The position numbers and the translations under genes are program-made. The notes below the pieces were generated by a model. That model was not told the origin of the DNA. It did no database searches and saw nothing but the letters and a program-made list of their open reading frames with translations. Shown here piece by piece: positions 7,307 to 18,700 of a DNA stretch of 64,000 nt. Each line of letters begins with the position of its first letter. Position 1 is the first letter of the stretch. Origin of the DNA: Hungatella sp. UBA5385 (GTDB lineage: Bacteria; Bacillota; Clostridia; Lachnospirales; Lachnospiraceae); NCBI GenBank assembly GCA_002409995.1, contig DHOR01000014.1:583-64582 (forward strand), read 5' to 3'.

Positions 7307-10300
7307 ATGAAAAGGAAATTAAAAAAGAGTGTGGCATGGGTTTTACTAGCATCAACGTTTTTAACGATCATCCCACCTATTAATGCATTCGCATCTGTAA
7401 AAGTAATCAAACCCACTATTTATAAAAATAGTTCTGTTGCTACCAGCTCAAATGCAGATAAAAATAAGAACCTGCTTGCAACGCCTTCTATAGCAATGCG
7501 TTCTAATTCTTTAGGTGATATTTGGGATAGCTGGAGTGGTATTACCAGCTTTGAGTTTTTAAATGGCAATCAAGGGCTGGGAACGGAAGAAAAACCATTT
7601 CTGATTAAGAACAAAGCCCAGCTTATGGGATTGTCAGAGTTAACTGCTATGGGTATGACTGTTGAGCCGGCGGCTGGAGTTAATTATTCAGGTGACTATT
7701 CTGGCAGTTACTTTGCCCTGGCAGGAAATATTGATCTTCAGGGAGTTGATTGGATTCCCATAGGATTTTACGGAGACTCATCAGAACGTGCTGGTGAAGT
7801 ACGCAATGAATTCCAGGGACATTTTGATGGAAAAGGTTACATTATTAAAAACCTGAAATTGAATAAATTTGGCAGCTATAACAATATAGGCCTCTTTGGA
7901 GTTATCCATGATGCTGTAATAGAGAATATCACCATCATTCCAGACAATGGTTACGAAATTCGCGGAAATGATCAGACCGGAGTTCTGGTTGGCACTGCTG
8001 TTGACTCACAAATTCGCAATATAACCATAAAGAATGCAAATATCAGTTCAAGTGGAATTAGCGGAGGAATTGCAGGAGAGATCACCAATACTGTAATTGA
8101 AAATGCTATTTGTGAAAAAGTAATGATCAATGCCACATCAGGAGCTGAGATCATTTATGTTGGTGGAATTGCAGGAATAGCATCTGATTCTATTATTGCA
8201 GACAGTCAAGTTTCCACAGGTACTAATAATACGTCAAGAATTCAGGGTACAGGTTATGTAGGTGGAATTGTTGGCTATCAGAATGCCACTGATATATTTA
8301 ACACCTACATAAGCGGCACAATCGGTGGCTATCATTCAATTGCAATCGGAGGAGTTACCGGTCAATACTCTTCTGGAAAAATTAAAGTAGCGCGTTTTGC
8401 AGGAACCATCGGGAATTCACAGCTTGGCTCTATGGCAAGAGAAGGTACTTTCCTTGGAACAAGAGAGGGAGCTGCCACAAATTTCAATTACATTGAGGAT
8501 CTTGCGTACTTGTTTGCTGATTCAGAAAGCAAGATCAGCGCCAATGTCTGCGGATCAGAAATCCCAGATGATAATGACTATACCTACGATGCCCATATCG
8601 GCTATTGGCATGACAATGACCTGTTTTACACATTGGTGCAGGGTGGGACAAGTAAAAAAATGTCAGATCAATATTTCTACGAAGAGTTGGAAGAAGGAAT
8701 TCTTACAGTGATGGATGAAGAAATGAATGATCGTTATACCATTGATCACTTTGCTCCTAATGATGTAGGCCGTCCTGTGCGTGGATATTTAATCACAGTT
8801 AACCAGATTGATACTATTGCAAATGGTCAGAATTATTATGATGTTGCAGTCTTGGAGGTACGGGGAAGTTCTCAGTATTCCCCAAAATTAACAAAAGATA
8901 ATAGAGGTGCTATTGCAGCCGGAAGTACAGTATATGTAACAACTACTCCCAACAATACCGATACAGAGAAATTCCAGTTAGAAGGCAGCCCTTTTTACTA
9001 CAATCAAGAAGGAAAAAAGAAGAATACCACTTATTCTGAAAGCAGTCACTGTTATACATTCACCATGCCTGCAAAGGATAGTGGAGTATCTGCTATTTAT
9101 AAAAAAGTAGCCGTATCTGTAAAGGTAGATCCAGAAATTTATAACTTTGTAGTAACCCAGACAAGGACAGGAAACCGTAAGAGTCCTGTAAAGGTTACAG
9201 AGATTAAAAATAAAGAAGGTAAGCTGATTGCCAGATACATCAATGGAGTTCTGGAAACCGGAACCCAGGTACAGCCAGTAAATATTAGCGCTACCATAGA
9301 TGCAAATAATGACGTAGCAGACAACAAGATCAAATGGAGCATCGATGATCCAGAGTTGATCGCACTTGCCCGTAATGATGATGAGGGAGTTGATGGTTAC
9401 TCTGCAAAATCAGCCAGCATTGCTGTTAATTTAGAGGCAAGTTTCTTTACAACCATCATTCAGGAAGCAGAACGCAAACAAGCACAGGGAAATTATCAGT
9501 ATAAGATTCCAAACACCATTTACGGAGCTGGGCACCAAAATGGTGGAGTTGTCATACTGACAGCCGAAACAAGACCCTCCACATCTTTTGAAGGAAAGCC
9601 ATGTACAGCTAACAGCCGTATTAATGTAACCTTCCAGATCATTGACAATACTCTGGTTGCAACAGAGGGAGCAGCCCTTGATAAACAGGCCCTTACCTAT
9701 ACAGTAACCAGAACCTTAACAGGAGATCGCATATCTCCAGAAGAGAAAATTACTGTTACTGCTCCCCAGTCCTTAACAGCAACCTTTAATCCTGACTTCT
9801 TCAGCCGTGAGGAGGTGGTTTGGACATCCTCAGACACAGCAATTGTTTCTGTTTCCCAGGATCAGACTGCTTACAAAGAAGCGTCCGTATCAGCGTTAAA
9901 GGATGCTAAATGGATTCGGGATATTATGTCAACTGACAATGGAGTCCTGGAAAATGATCCATATGCAAAGATTAGCGGAAATGGTAGCCGTACAGTGACA
10001 GTTACTGTAAATGCAAAAGACAAGCTGGGAAATCAAGCATCTGCAGTTTGTGAAGTAACAGTTAATTTTATGACTGATGATCAAACAAGAATTGTTCCAG
10101 AAGGTATTAAGCTGGATAAAAATGATTTGGTATTTGTATTAGGATATCAGAAATCTGGAGATATAAACTCTGAGACCATAGCAAAGACAGGATTTAATAC
10201 CAATCAAATTTCAGCTACAGTATTACCTGATTTGCAAGACATAGAAGGTCACAGACCTTATGACCGTACTGTAGTTTGGACATCTTCTGATCCTACTGCT

Positions 10301-11332
10301 GTTACAGTAGATCAAAATGGAAATGTTACACCAGTAGATAATGCCCCATGGATTAAGGAGGCTATATCAAAGGCGCCATATTATGGGGAAAAGGAAGTTG
10401 TTATTACTGCAAAGACTAAAGATAGAGAGAAGTCTGCCACCTGCAGTATAACTCTGACCTTCCAGGCAGAATGTATTGAGGCAGACCGTGATACACAGGT
10501 GATTAATATAGTACTCAAAAAAACAGGAAGGAGAAGTAACCCAACTTATACATGGACAGGATTGGAAAATTTAAAGTTTAATGCTGCTATCTACTCTGAT
10601 GATACGGCGAAAAAGGCTGTGATTTGGAATTCTTCCAATACCGATATTCTTGCAGTTGATGAAGAAGGAAATGTTAAGCCTGTTGTTTTAAATGAGAAAA
10701 ATGAGGTGATTCCTCAGTGGATCAAAGCAGTTATGAATAGTTCACCTTACTCCGCAACGACGACAGTCAACATTACTGCATCCAGTGCAGACATCAGCAT
10801 GAAAGATACTGTAGAAATTACTTTGAACTTTAAGGTAAATGATCAGACAACATCTGGTGGAAGTAGTGGTGGTTCCGGTGGCGGAGGCGGCGGAGGAAGT
10901 TCCACAGGCATTACATCCGCAGGTAAGATTCAGGGTCCAGCAGCCCCATCTGGATCAGTTATAGGTACCTGGACTCAGGTTGCAAATGGCAAATGGATTT
11001 TTGCTACAGATAGAACATATGCAAGCGAATGGGCTTATATAGGTAATCCATATGCAACTGGAGATCAGCCAAAAGCTTCATGGTTTTACTTTGATTCCGA
11101 AGGCTACATGGTAACTGGTTGGTTTAAGTCTATGGATGGCAATATATATTACTTAAATATGGCTCAAGATGGTACACAGGGCATGATGGTTACTAGTTGG
11201 AAGTTGATTGATGGTTTCTGGTATTATTTCAATCCAAGTTCTGATGGAACAAAAGGAAGACTTTTCACCAATACAGTGATTGATGAGGTATACCGTGTCA
11301 ATGATAAAGGGCAGTGGGAAGAAAAGAAGTAA
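7307..11332 (+). CDS. Large secreted surface protein: GLUG-like region, four Ig-like repeats, CW_binding repeats
   Basis: This is a 1341-residue secreted protein with a signal peptide ending near INAFA (residue 29). An ATSSNA/ATPSIA linker follows. Residues about 80-365 have Gly/Ile-rich repeated units (VGGIAGIAS, VGGIVGYQN, IGGVTGQYS) of GLUG type, expected to form a beta-solenoid. Residues about 613-1175 contain four related Ig-like modules with a core such as VVWTSSD (starts near 675, 838, 989, 1104), each opening with a TG.R.SP-like motif and closing with a WI..-PY-VT.T.. strand set. A Gly/Ser linker (about 1183-1200) leads to CW_binding repeats (about 1218-1341) that would dock the protein on wall phosphocholine. 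The layout is that of a wall-attached adhesin. No enzyme domain is seen. Confidence 0.85.
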   Translation: MKRKLKKSVAWVLLASTFLTIIPPINAFASVKVIKPTIYKNSSVATSSNADKNKNLLATPSIAMRSNSLGDIWDSWSGITSFEFLNGNQGLGTEEKPFLIKNKAQLMGLSELTAMGMTVEPAAGVNYSGDYSGSYFALAGNIDLQGVDWIPIGFYGDSSERAGEVRNEFQGHFDGKGYIIKNLKLNKFGSYNNIGLFGVIHDAVIENITIIPDNGYEIRGNDQTGVLVGTAVDSQIRNITIKNANISSSGISGGIAGEITNTVIENAICEKVMINATSGAEIIYVGGIAGIASDSIIADSQVSTGTNNTSRIQGTGYVGGIVGYQNATDIFNTYISGTIGGYHSIAIGGVTGQYSSGKIKVARFAGTIGNSQLGSMAREGTFLGTREGAATNFNYIEDLAYLFADSESKISANVCGSEIPDDNDYTYDAHIGYWHDNDLFYTLVQGGTSKKMSDQYFYEELEEGILTVMDEEMNDRYTIDHFAPNDVGRPVRGYLITVNQIDTIANGQNYYDVAVLEVRGSSQYSPKLTKDNRGAIAAGSTVYVTTTPNNTDTEKFQLEGSPFYYNQEGKKKNTTYSESSHCYTFTMPAKDSGVSAIYKKVAVSVKVDPEIYNFVVTQTRTGNRKSPVKVTEIKNKEGKLIARYINGVLETGTQVQPVNISATIDANNDVADNKIKWSIDDPELIALARNDDEGVDGYSAKSASIAVNLEASFFTTIIQEAERKQAQGNYQYKIPNTIYGAGHQNGGVVILTAETRPSTSFEGKPCTANSRINVTFQIIDNTLVATEGAALDKQALTYTVTRTLTGDRISPEEKITVTAPQSLTATFNPDFFSREEVVWTSSDTAIVSVSQDQTAYKEASVSALKDAKWIRDIMSTDNGVLENDPYAKISGNGSRTVTVTVNAKDKLGNQASAVCEVTVNFMTDDQTRIVPEGIKLDKNDLVFVLGYQKSGDINSETIAKTGFNTNQISATVLPDLQDIEGHRPYDRTVVWTSSDPTAVTVDQNGNVTPVDNAPWIKEAISKAPYYGEKEVVITAKTKDREKSATCSITLTFQAECIEADRDTQVINIVLKKTGRRSNPTYTWTGLENLKFNAAIYSDDTAKKAVIWNSSNTDILAVDEEGNVKPVVLNEKNEVIPQWIKAVMNSSPYSATTTVNITASSADISMKDTVEITLNFKVNDQTTSGGSSGGSGGGGGGGSSTGITSAGKIQGPAAPSGSVIGTWTQVANGKWIFATDRTYASEWAYIGNPYATGDQPKASWFYFDSEGYMVTGWFKSMDGNIYYLNMAQDGTQGMMVTSWKLIDGFWYYFNPSSDGTKGRLFTNTVIDEVYRVNDKGQWEEKK

Positions 11333-11348
11333 AATTAGTGTTAGAAAT

Positions 11349-11376
11349 GGACCGGGAACTATGAGATTCTCGGTCC
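11349..11376 (+). other. Hairpin downstream of the 1341-residue surface gene
   Basis: GGACCGGGAA (11349-11358) pairs with TTCTCGGTCC (11367-11376), a 10-bp stem with one G-U pair, 16 bases after the stop codon. No T-run follows, so it may protect the transcript end rather than terminate. Confidence 0.5.
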
Positions 11377-11469
11377 AGAATAGAACTAAGAATGAAGAAA
11401 TATTCTGGTATTACCGTTAGGAGTAAAATACAGGCACATTGAAAAATACATAAAATATTATACCGATAG

Positions 11470-11503
11470 AAGTTTACTGATTCTATTTTAATCAGTAACT
11501 TTT
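11470..11503 (+). terminator. Possible terminator before the 340-residue surface gene
   Basis: AAGTTTACTGATT (11470-11482) pairs with AATCAGTAACTT (11490-11501), with one bulged base, and is followed by a short T-run. The stem is AT-rich, so it is weaker than the others in the window. Confidence 0.5.
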
Positions 11504-11563
11504 AGTACTATAAATTTAGAAAGAATACGTAGGAAAGTAGGGCATTAAAAGGTTTTTAAGAAA

Positions 11564-11592
11564 TATACAAACAATTTTTCTTATGTTATAAT
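11564..11592 (+). promoter_or_regulatory. Promoter for the 340-residue choline-binding-type gene
   Basis: A perfect -10 box TATAAT (11587-11592) lies 17 bases after TATACA (11564-11569), which matches the -35 consensus at four of six positions. Transcription would start near 11599, ruling out the in-frame ATG at 11600 as a normal start and supporting ATG 11642. Confidence 0.65.
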
Positions 11593-11641
11593 ACAAATAG
11601 TGATGAGCTATAAACGAAAAAATATTTGGTGGGGGTATTTT

Positions 11642-12664
11642 ATGAAGAAATTAGCTTTGGTTTTAATCATTGTATCACTCTTAAGTGTTGGTATGATATC
11701 TACATCTCAGGCAGCAACATGGAAGCAAAATACTACCGGTTGGTGGTGGCAGTATGATAATGGATCATACCCTATATCAAGTTGGCAGTGGCTTGATGGT
11801 AATGGAGATGGAATTGCAGAGTGTTATTACTTTGATAATAACGGCTATATGTATTCTAATAGAATAACACCTGACAATTTTACTGTTGATTCAAACGGAT
11901 GCTGGACAGTTAATGGAGTGGTGCAGACTAAGGTGGTAGGTAAAGGGGCTGGTAGTGGTGGTTCAGCTTCTGGATCAGGAGGTGGAGCTTCCGAATCCTC
12001 TAAAAATACTGGTGTAACTGGTAGATATGATATTACAAGTGATGGAACAGCTTTGAATGATGCTTATTATACTCCGATTGATAAAACAGATGTAACAGCT
12101 ATTAATGATCCGGAAAAATTTTGTGAGTTGATGAATTTGGGTGCACTTGAAACACAGGAGAATATGGAAAAGTTTAGTCATAAATGGAGAGTAGATCCAA
12201 ATAAGCCAGTGGTGGAGAGTGGTCAGTCAAATATATATTATTATGAGAATTCTTTGAATGATTCAAGGGATTATACAGATGGATATTATAAGATTGTAAA
12301 AGTTAGTAAATCCAGACCTATTGTAGGAGATAAAGGTGACATATTTGAAGTAAGGGCTTATGGCTTTGAAAATGGGTATCTTCTTGTAAATACAACAAGA
12401 AACGGTGTTTACTTTAATGAGCGAGGGGAAGCGGTTATTAACAATGCAGTAGTAAAACATACCAATTATTGTTACTATGGAGATAATAAATGGAGCACCA
12501 CATTGTACGAGCAAAGTGAAATTTATTGGGATAATTATTTGACTTGGGATGGTCATCCTATCATTTATCATACTCATTATAGGCAAGAGGATCAGATGGA
12601 TAAATATTCTTATGGATTTGGGGATTGCTGTGAAGAATCCATTTATGATTTTAGTTATAATTAA
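11642..12664 (+). CDS. Secreted protein with CW_binding-type repeats and unique C-terminal domain
   Basis: This 340-residue protein has a clear signal peptide (MKKLALVLIIVSLLSVGMIS, likely cut after SQA near residue 25). The mature N-terminus carries Trp/Tyr-rich wall-binding repeat units (WKQNTTGWWWQYDNG, then a YYFDNNGYM unit) ending with a cap TPDNFTVDSNGCW like that in the 725-residue protein. A Gly/Ser linker around residues 105-125 leads to a C-terminal part of about 215 residues, rich in Tyr, Asp and Asn and ending FGDCCEESIYDFSYN, which I do not recognise. ATG 11642 is chosen because GGTGGGGG lies just before it. It has its own promoter and a strong terminator, so it may be regulated apart from the giant gene that follows. 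Confidence 0.8.
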   Translation: MKKLALVLIIVSLLSVGMISTSQAATWKQNTTGWWWQYDNGSYPISSWQWLDGNGDGIAECYYFDNNGYMYSNRITPDNFTVDSNGCWTVNGVVQTKVVGKGAGSGGSASGSGGGASESSKNTGVTGRYDITSDGTALNDAYYTPIDKTDVTAINDPEKFCELMNLGALETQENMEKFSHKWRVDPNKPVVESGQSNIYYYENSLNDSRDYTDGYYKIVKVSKSRPIVGDKGDIFEVRAYGFENGYLLVNTTRNGVYFNERGEAVINNAVVKHTNYCYYGDNKWSTTLYEQSEIYWDNYLTWDGHPIIYHTHYRQEDQMDKYSYGFGDCCEESIYDFSYN

Positions 12665-12679
12665 ATATTTATTAAAAGT

Positions 12680-12723
12680 AAAAATAGCTATCGGTAAATA
12701 CTTACCGATAGCTATTTTTTTTT
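12680..12723 (+). terminator. Strong terminator directly before the giant adhesin gene
   Basis: An 18-bp perfect stem (12680-12697 with 12702-12719) with a four-base loop is followed by a T-run to 12723. Only 21 bases separate it from the ATG at 12745, and I see no promoter in that space. It ends the upstream gene and would also act as an attenuator for the giant gene unless it is read through. Confidence 0.9.
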
Positions 12724-12744
12724 AATAAAAGAAGGAGAACACGT

Positions 12745-15700
12745 ATGAAAAAAATCAAACAAAAGGTGAGTTTAAAACGCTTAACTGCTCTATTTCTTTC
12801 AGGTATTATGTTAGCTCTGCCTGTAGCCAATTCAGTTTATGGTGTTTACTCTTACTATGCTCCATCAAGTGCAACAGCAGAAGAGGCACAAATTAGGGAT
12901 TGGACATGGTCTGCAGATGGAGAAGAGGAGGCAATTCGACCAGAAGTTAATTTGATACCAACAGGGCTTTCCCAGCAGCAGACAGGGCTTATGGGAGATG
13001 CGTTTTCAAAGTTCTGGTTTGAAGCTGAGAAAAATAAAACAACTACCATTACACTAAAAGATGGCACAACCCATGAGGTTGATTTTTCAAAATTCAATCA
13101 TCGGTATTATACCTGTGCAGACAGTCATAATAGTGGTTGGTTTGCTCCTGTAGGAAGCCAGATGGCGTTTAAAGAATTATACTACCCAACTGATGATATA
13201 AATACATATCCTCAGTTTATTAAAAATCTCCCTACAGATATGGAAACAAAAAAGTTTACTTTAATCCTAATATCAATGCTAAGTGCTTCCTATGAAACTC
13301 CTTCTTTGAATGCATTGAAAGATTCAGATGATAGTTCCATGTACTATTACTTACTTTGGCTTTCCATCTGGGCAAATGATGTTTATGCAGACTTTGGAGC
13401 ATTTGAGGGAATTTCGCCAGAGGATGATTGGGATTATGTAAGAGACAATGTAAGAGTGGGACTTAATTCATTCCTAAATCCGGATGCCTGGGGCAGTACC
13501 GCTATTTATGATGCATTCCGACCTGGGGGACCGGCAGAACAATACTTCTTTAATTGTTGGAAGGCAGCAAAGTTTCTTTCAAGCTTTGACTATACCATGG
13601 GAATAGGAACTTCTCTGAAAGTAACTGATCCGGTGCTTGGTGAAGATGGCATGTATCATATGACCTTTGATTACAGTACATTATCAGACTATGAAAAGGA
13701 AGTCTATCGCCGTTTGGAAGCTACTGACCTGGCTACTGGCTGGGAGTATGAAAACAATGGAAGCACCATTGATTTTAAGTCAGCAGATGGCTCTACGGGT
13801 GGAACTTCCATTGCTACCTTAAAAATGCAGGAAAGTTCCGAAGAGGATAAGTTTTTTAATACCGGCTTTGGAATAGGCGGTCTGGCAGGTTTTCAAGGAT
13901 GTGCTAAAAATGATAAAAATAAAACACAATGGGGAAATACCCAGGTGTATTTCTCAGCAGTTTCTGAACCTTTGGAAATTCTGGTTGGTGGAGGAAGAAC
14001 CCCTTCTGATGGAGACTGGGGTGTAGAAGTTCATCGATTTCAACATGACGAAACATGGCAGACACACTATAACGTGCAGCTGTGGAAGTATGATTCTGAA
14101 ACAGGCAAAGGACTTGCCAATTCCAAATGGGATATTCTTGAAGCCTTTGATTCTAGTCAGCTCGATTCCACTGACTTAGAATCAGATGATAACTGGGCGA
14201 ATAAGTCCGGTAGTCAGTTCGTAAAATGGAATGGCTGGGATTATGGTGATGGACATCCTGATGGAGATGTTGCCAATGATCCCTGCTCCTGGGATATCAA
14301 TGTAACCAATGAAGACGGATTTCTGATGTTGGCGGACAATGATGAGAATGCTTCCAGTAAAAAGGCTCATACAGATACGAAATCCTACACCTATATAAAG
14401 GGATACTGCGGAGGTCATCCAGAACCAGAGGTAGAAGAAAGTGGAGATCCGGAGATAGATGGCGAAAATGAAGCTGCTGCTATGGGAGCATGGCAGGCAG
14501 AGGTAGATAAATGTGAGACTCTGTCTGCAGCCGGAGGTTTCTACCACTCCTTAAATGAGGGAGAGGGAAAAACAGAGCTGGAAGCGGATCGAGACAGCTT
14601 TTATGAGCAGTTCATTGGTTTAACCTATGAGTATTCAGCTATAGAATTAAATCCACGTCCTGGCTATACCGTTCATGGAAGCCATGCAGATGATATACCA
14701 ATTGAAATTAAAGTGGTTACATCCTCTGAATACAAGGATTTTAATGCTGGTGGTCAGAGACTTGCCTTTGTTGATCTTCCGAAAAACACAAAAACAAGCA
14801 TATTACAGTTTGATAATTCAGATTCCACAACAGATGAAACAAGGAATCAAGAAGAAACAGAAAAGGTGATATTAGAAGATTTGGAGGAAGATATAGACGA
14901 AGATTATGATGGGCTGGATGAAGATAACGTTGATTTTCATGAGGATTTTGACTTTAAGGAAGATCTTGCAACTCCTTCCAATGCCAGCCCATCAGATGCC
15001 ACTCCAGCAAATGCAAAAAGAAATCTTTTGGAGCAGTTAGCGGATCTTTTTCTAAATCCGATGAGCCTAATTCATCGCACCTATGGAATTCAATCCAAAA
15101 ATGATGATGAAGATTTAGATTTAGGCACTGTCAGCTTTGAACCATCTGAGGTAAATCCAGTTTCTCCTGGTGTGGAGGATATTGTTGATCATACCTTTAT
15201 TGTATATGATCACAGAACCGAAGGTGAAATCTATGTGAATAAGCAGGATTTCTATTTAAACAATGGTCAGACCGATGATTATAACTCCTATGGTGATTCC
15301 ATGGGTGACGGCACTTTAGAGGGGGCAGCCTATGGTCTGTTTGCCTTAAAGGATGTCATTCATCCAGATGGTCATACAGGAACGGTATTTCAAAAAGATA
15401 ATTTAGTATCAGTGGGAACTTCTGACCGAAACGGTGAAATCTCTTTTCTGGCAATTACAGAAGCACCTGGTACAACCTTTAATTACAAAACAGGTCAGAT
15501 TGAAAAAAGTACAGGAGGATTTGAGGGACCAACGAATCTTCACAAGGATCAGGCAGAAGCAGATCAGGTGATAGATATGGAAAATTACGTTGGTCATACT
15601 TCAAGTGGCGGAGCAATCAGTTTAACGGATTCCATCGCCGGCGGTAACGAATATCAGAAGCTATCCTCCAACCAATCAGGAGTTTCAGGGCTTACCGGCT

Positions 15701-18700
15701 CATTTGCAACGTATCCAATCAGCAATAATGAAGCTCTAAATGGAAACTGCTGGATCGGAAGACCATTAATCGTTGAAGAAAACGGTACTTCTTATTACGT
15801 GAAGGAGCTGACCAGATCAGAAGGCTATGAGCTTTCGGTCAACGGCAAAACAAATTTAATCACTAACGGTCAGGATAACTATGAGAAAGAGTATCAGACA
15901 GCAGATGTAACCCTTGGGTCAATCACTCTTAATACAGAAAAAGGTGGTAATTACTTTGAAATAAAGGCAGAAAATGTAGATCATGACATTACCCTGCAGG
16001 GAATGAAGTTCCCAGCTGGTGCAGCCTTTGAAATCTCAACCATAAAACAGGTTCCGGAAAAGATAAAAGTGCCTGTTTACAGCACCACTCAAAAACCTGT
16101 GATGGCAGTACCGGGATCTTATGTTTATAGGGATGGGCAGCGTGTAGAAGCTTCTGTGGGCGATACCGTTACATATCCAGGAGGGCAAAGCTACGCTGTA
16201 AATGCTGTTTCTGATAAAACGGATAAAACCATTGGTATAAAACCGATGAATTATCACACTATGGGTACCCCTATCGTCACAGACTTAGGTTCTGGTGGAT
16301 CAACTGCATCCTTTAAAAATCTTTATAATGCGGAGCTGGAAGCCCTGGGCTACAGAGAACCAGGAACCGATGCACCATGGGTAAGAGTGAAATTAGAAGG
16401 CAGCACTGATCTAGAATGGATTAACTCCATTACCCAGGCGATGGTTGACAAAGATCTTACTTATTTCAATAGTGTAAGGATATCAGAAATCGAAGCTTCC
16501 GGATCGGATTTTTATTCAGTGATCCGGTATGAATGGAATCTTTATGGTGACTGCCGGGATAACAGTGTTTATGTTCCGGATAAAGATACCTTGTATGTGA
16601 AGAAAGATACAGGGAACGGTTACTTTGTCTACGTGGCATACAAAGACTTGGACTCCAATTCATCTGTAGTATCTTATACCATAAAAAACGGATTCTTAGA
16701 CCGGGCAACCTTAAAAGATGAAAGTGTAACCGGGCTTACTGTGAACTATCCATCCCAGCTGCCAGAGACTTACACCATGATCACAGAGCAGAACCCTTCC
16801 TACTGGGTGTATGCTTCCGGAGAACAGGCAATTGATGACAGCGGAAACTTAAAACACACCGAAGAAACTGTTATCACATACATAGAGCAGGAGGGGTATA
16901 AAAACGTAGAAGACACCATAACTTTAACTTCTGTTTATAACGAAGATGGTACATATACAATCACCATCCCTGCGGATGCATTTCAGAATACGGATACCAT
17001 TTCCCTGAAGGTATCGGATGATGGAAGCAATCAGTATTCCATCAAACATGCCTACATTGCAGGAAGCTATCTCGTTTACATTCCTTCTAGCCAAAGTGAC
17101 GATTCCTATGTGATTAATGTCACACTGACAAAGCCTGAGATTGATGTTCCCTATCAGGACGGAGGAACTAGAGAAAAGCCGTTAGTAGTTTTGGAACGAC
17201 CAATTATGCAAAAGGTAAAGATAATAAAAGATATCTTTGTCAATGAGGAGGGGAAGTATGATAATAATACCCTAGCAGACTCTGGTCATAAAGATGATTT
17301 TACGGAATCAGCTGGAGGTAAGGATCATAATGCAAAGTATCTGCCAAACTTCCGATTTAAGATCTATCTAAGATCAAATATGGAACAGCTTTACCGGGCG
17401 GAAGACGGATCGGTTATCTGGCTGGATCGCAATGGAAATCAGGTGGATATTGACAGTTACCTAGCTGTTTATCCAGAAAAGGTACAGAAGCTTTATACAG
17501 CAGTACTCCATCAGACAGACCCACTCATGCGTAGAAGCAATGATGCTGCCATTGCGAATACAGAGCTTTACAGTTATAGCAACGGTTTGATCAATGCGGA
17601 GCAGAATACAGGCTATACTTCCATCCTTGAAACAATAGAAAAGAAAGTAAAGGATAGCAGTGGAAATGAAAAGCTTATAAATGGCTATAATTATGAGAAG
17701 TTTTTTGATGCAGTTTATGTGGCAAACAGTGACAAGTGGGATCGGACAGATGATGGAAGCACTTCTGCAAAGCCTTTATCCTGGATCAAAGGACTGATCA
17801 AAAACGCTGCCAACACATCAAACGCTGCAGAGGATAATGCACTGCGCTCCGATCATGTTCGACAGTTTGCAATTATCTGGTATCTGGATGATGAGGTTGC
17901 AAAACTGGTAAAACAGAATCCTGCAGGAGAAACCGAAGGAATTTCAGGAGAGAAGTATCAGGAAGAGATTTATGATACAGCCCTTAACCTGGCAATTCAA
18001 AAAGCTGAGAACTACTTAAACCCCTTCTTTTCTTACAATCTGGACAAAATCTATTCAATTGAATGGGATAGCGAAACAGACGGAGGGAAGGACAAGGATA
18101 AAACGACTCTTAGCATAGATCTGGAAGATCAGGATAAAGATTATTGCTATGGAATCTCTGAATATCTTCCATATGGCACCTATGTAGCAGTGGAACAGCA
18201 GCCATTTGATAAGGAGCTGGGGGATCTCTATAACAAGCATTATAAAATAGATGCACCAAAAGAGATCGAACTTCCAGCAGTATACGAAAATGGTAAGGCA
18301 GGAGCTGATCAGACTCCAGAGAAGTTAAGCAGCTATTACAATTATAATTCTTCTGAGACTGCAGCGGAGCTTTCTACAAAGTACCATATCCGATTTAATG
18401 AAGAATGGTCAGATCCGGGTGAAGATATAAGAAAATATGTGATTCAAGCCCACAATCAATATGGTGATTATGAGATTTATAAATATGGTTTGGATTTAGA
18501 CAACATTGGTCAGGAACACTTTACGATTACTCAATCCCCACTTGATCCAACAAAGGACTATTACAACACCATAGTAGATTCTGTGGAAGATGGCGGTAAT
18601 CCGGACAGCCACTACCTGGCAGATGATAAAAACCATGGGGTCACAGCTCCAAATGGAAAACCATATGAAAATAATGCCATAGAAAAGATTTACCATTATG

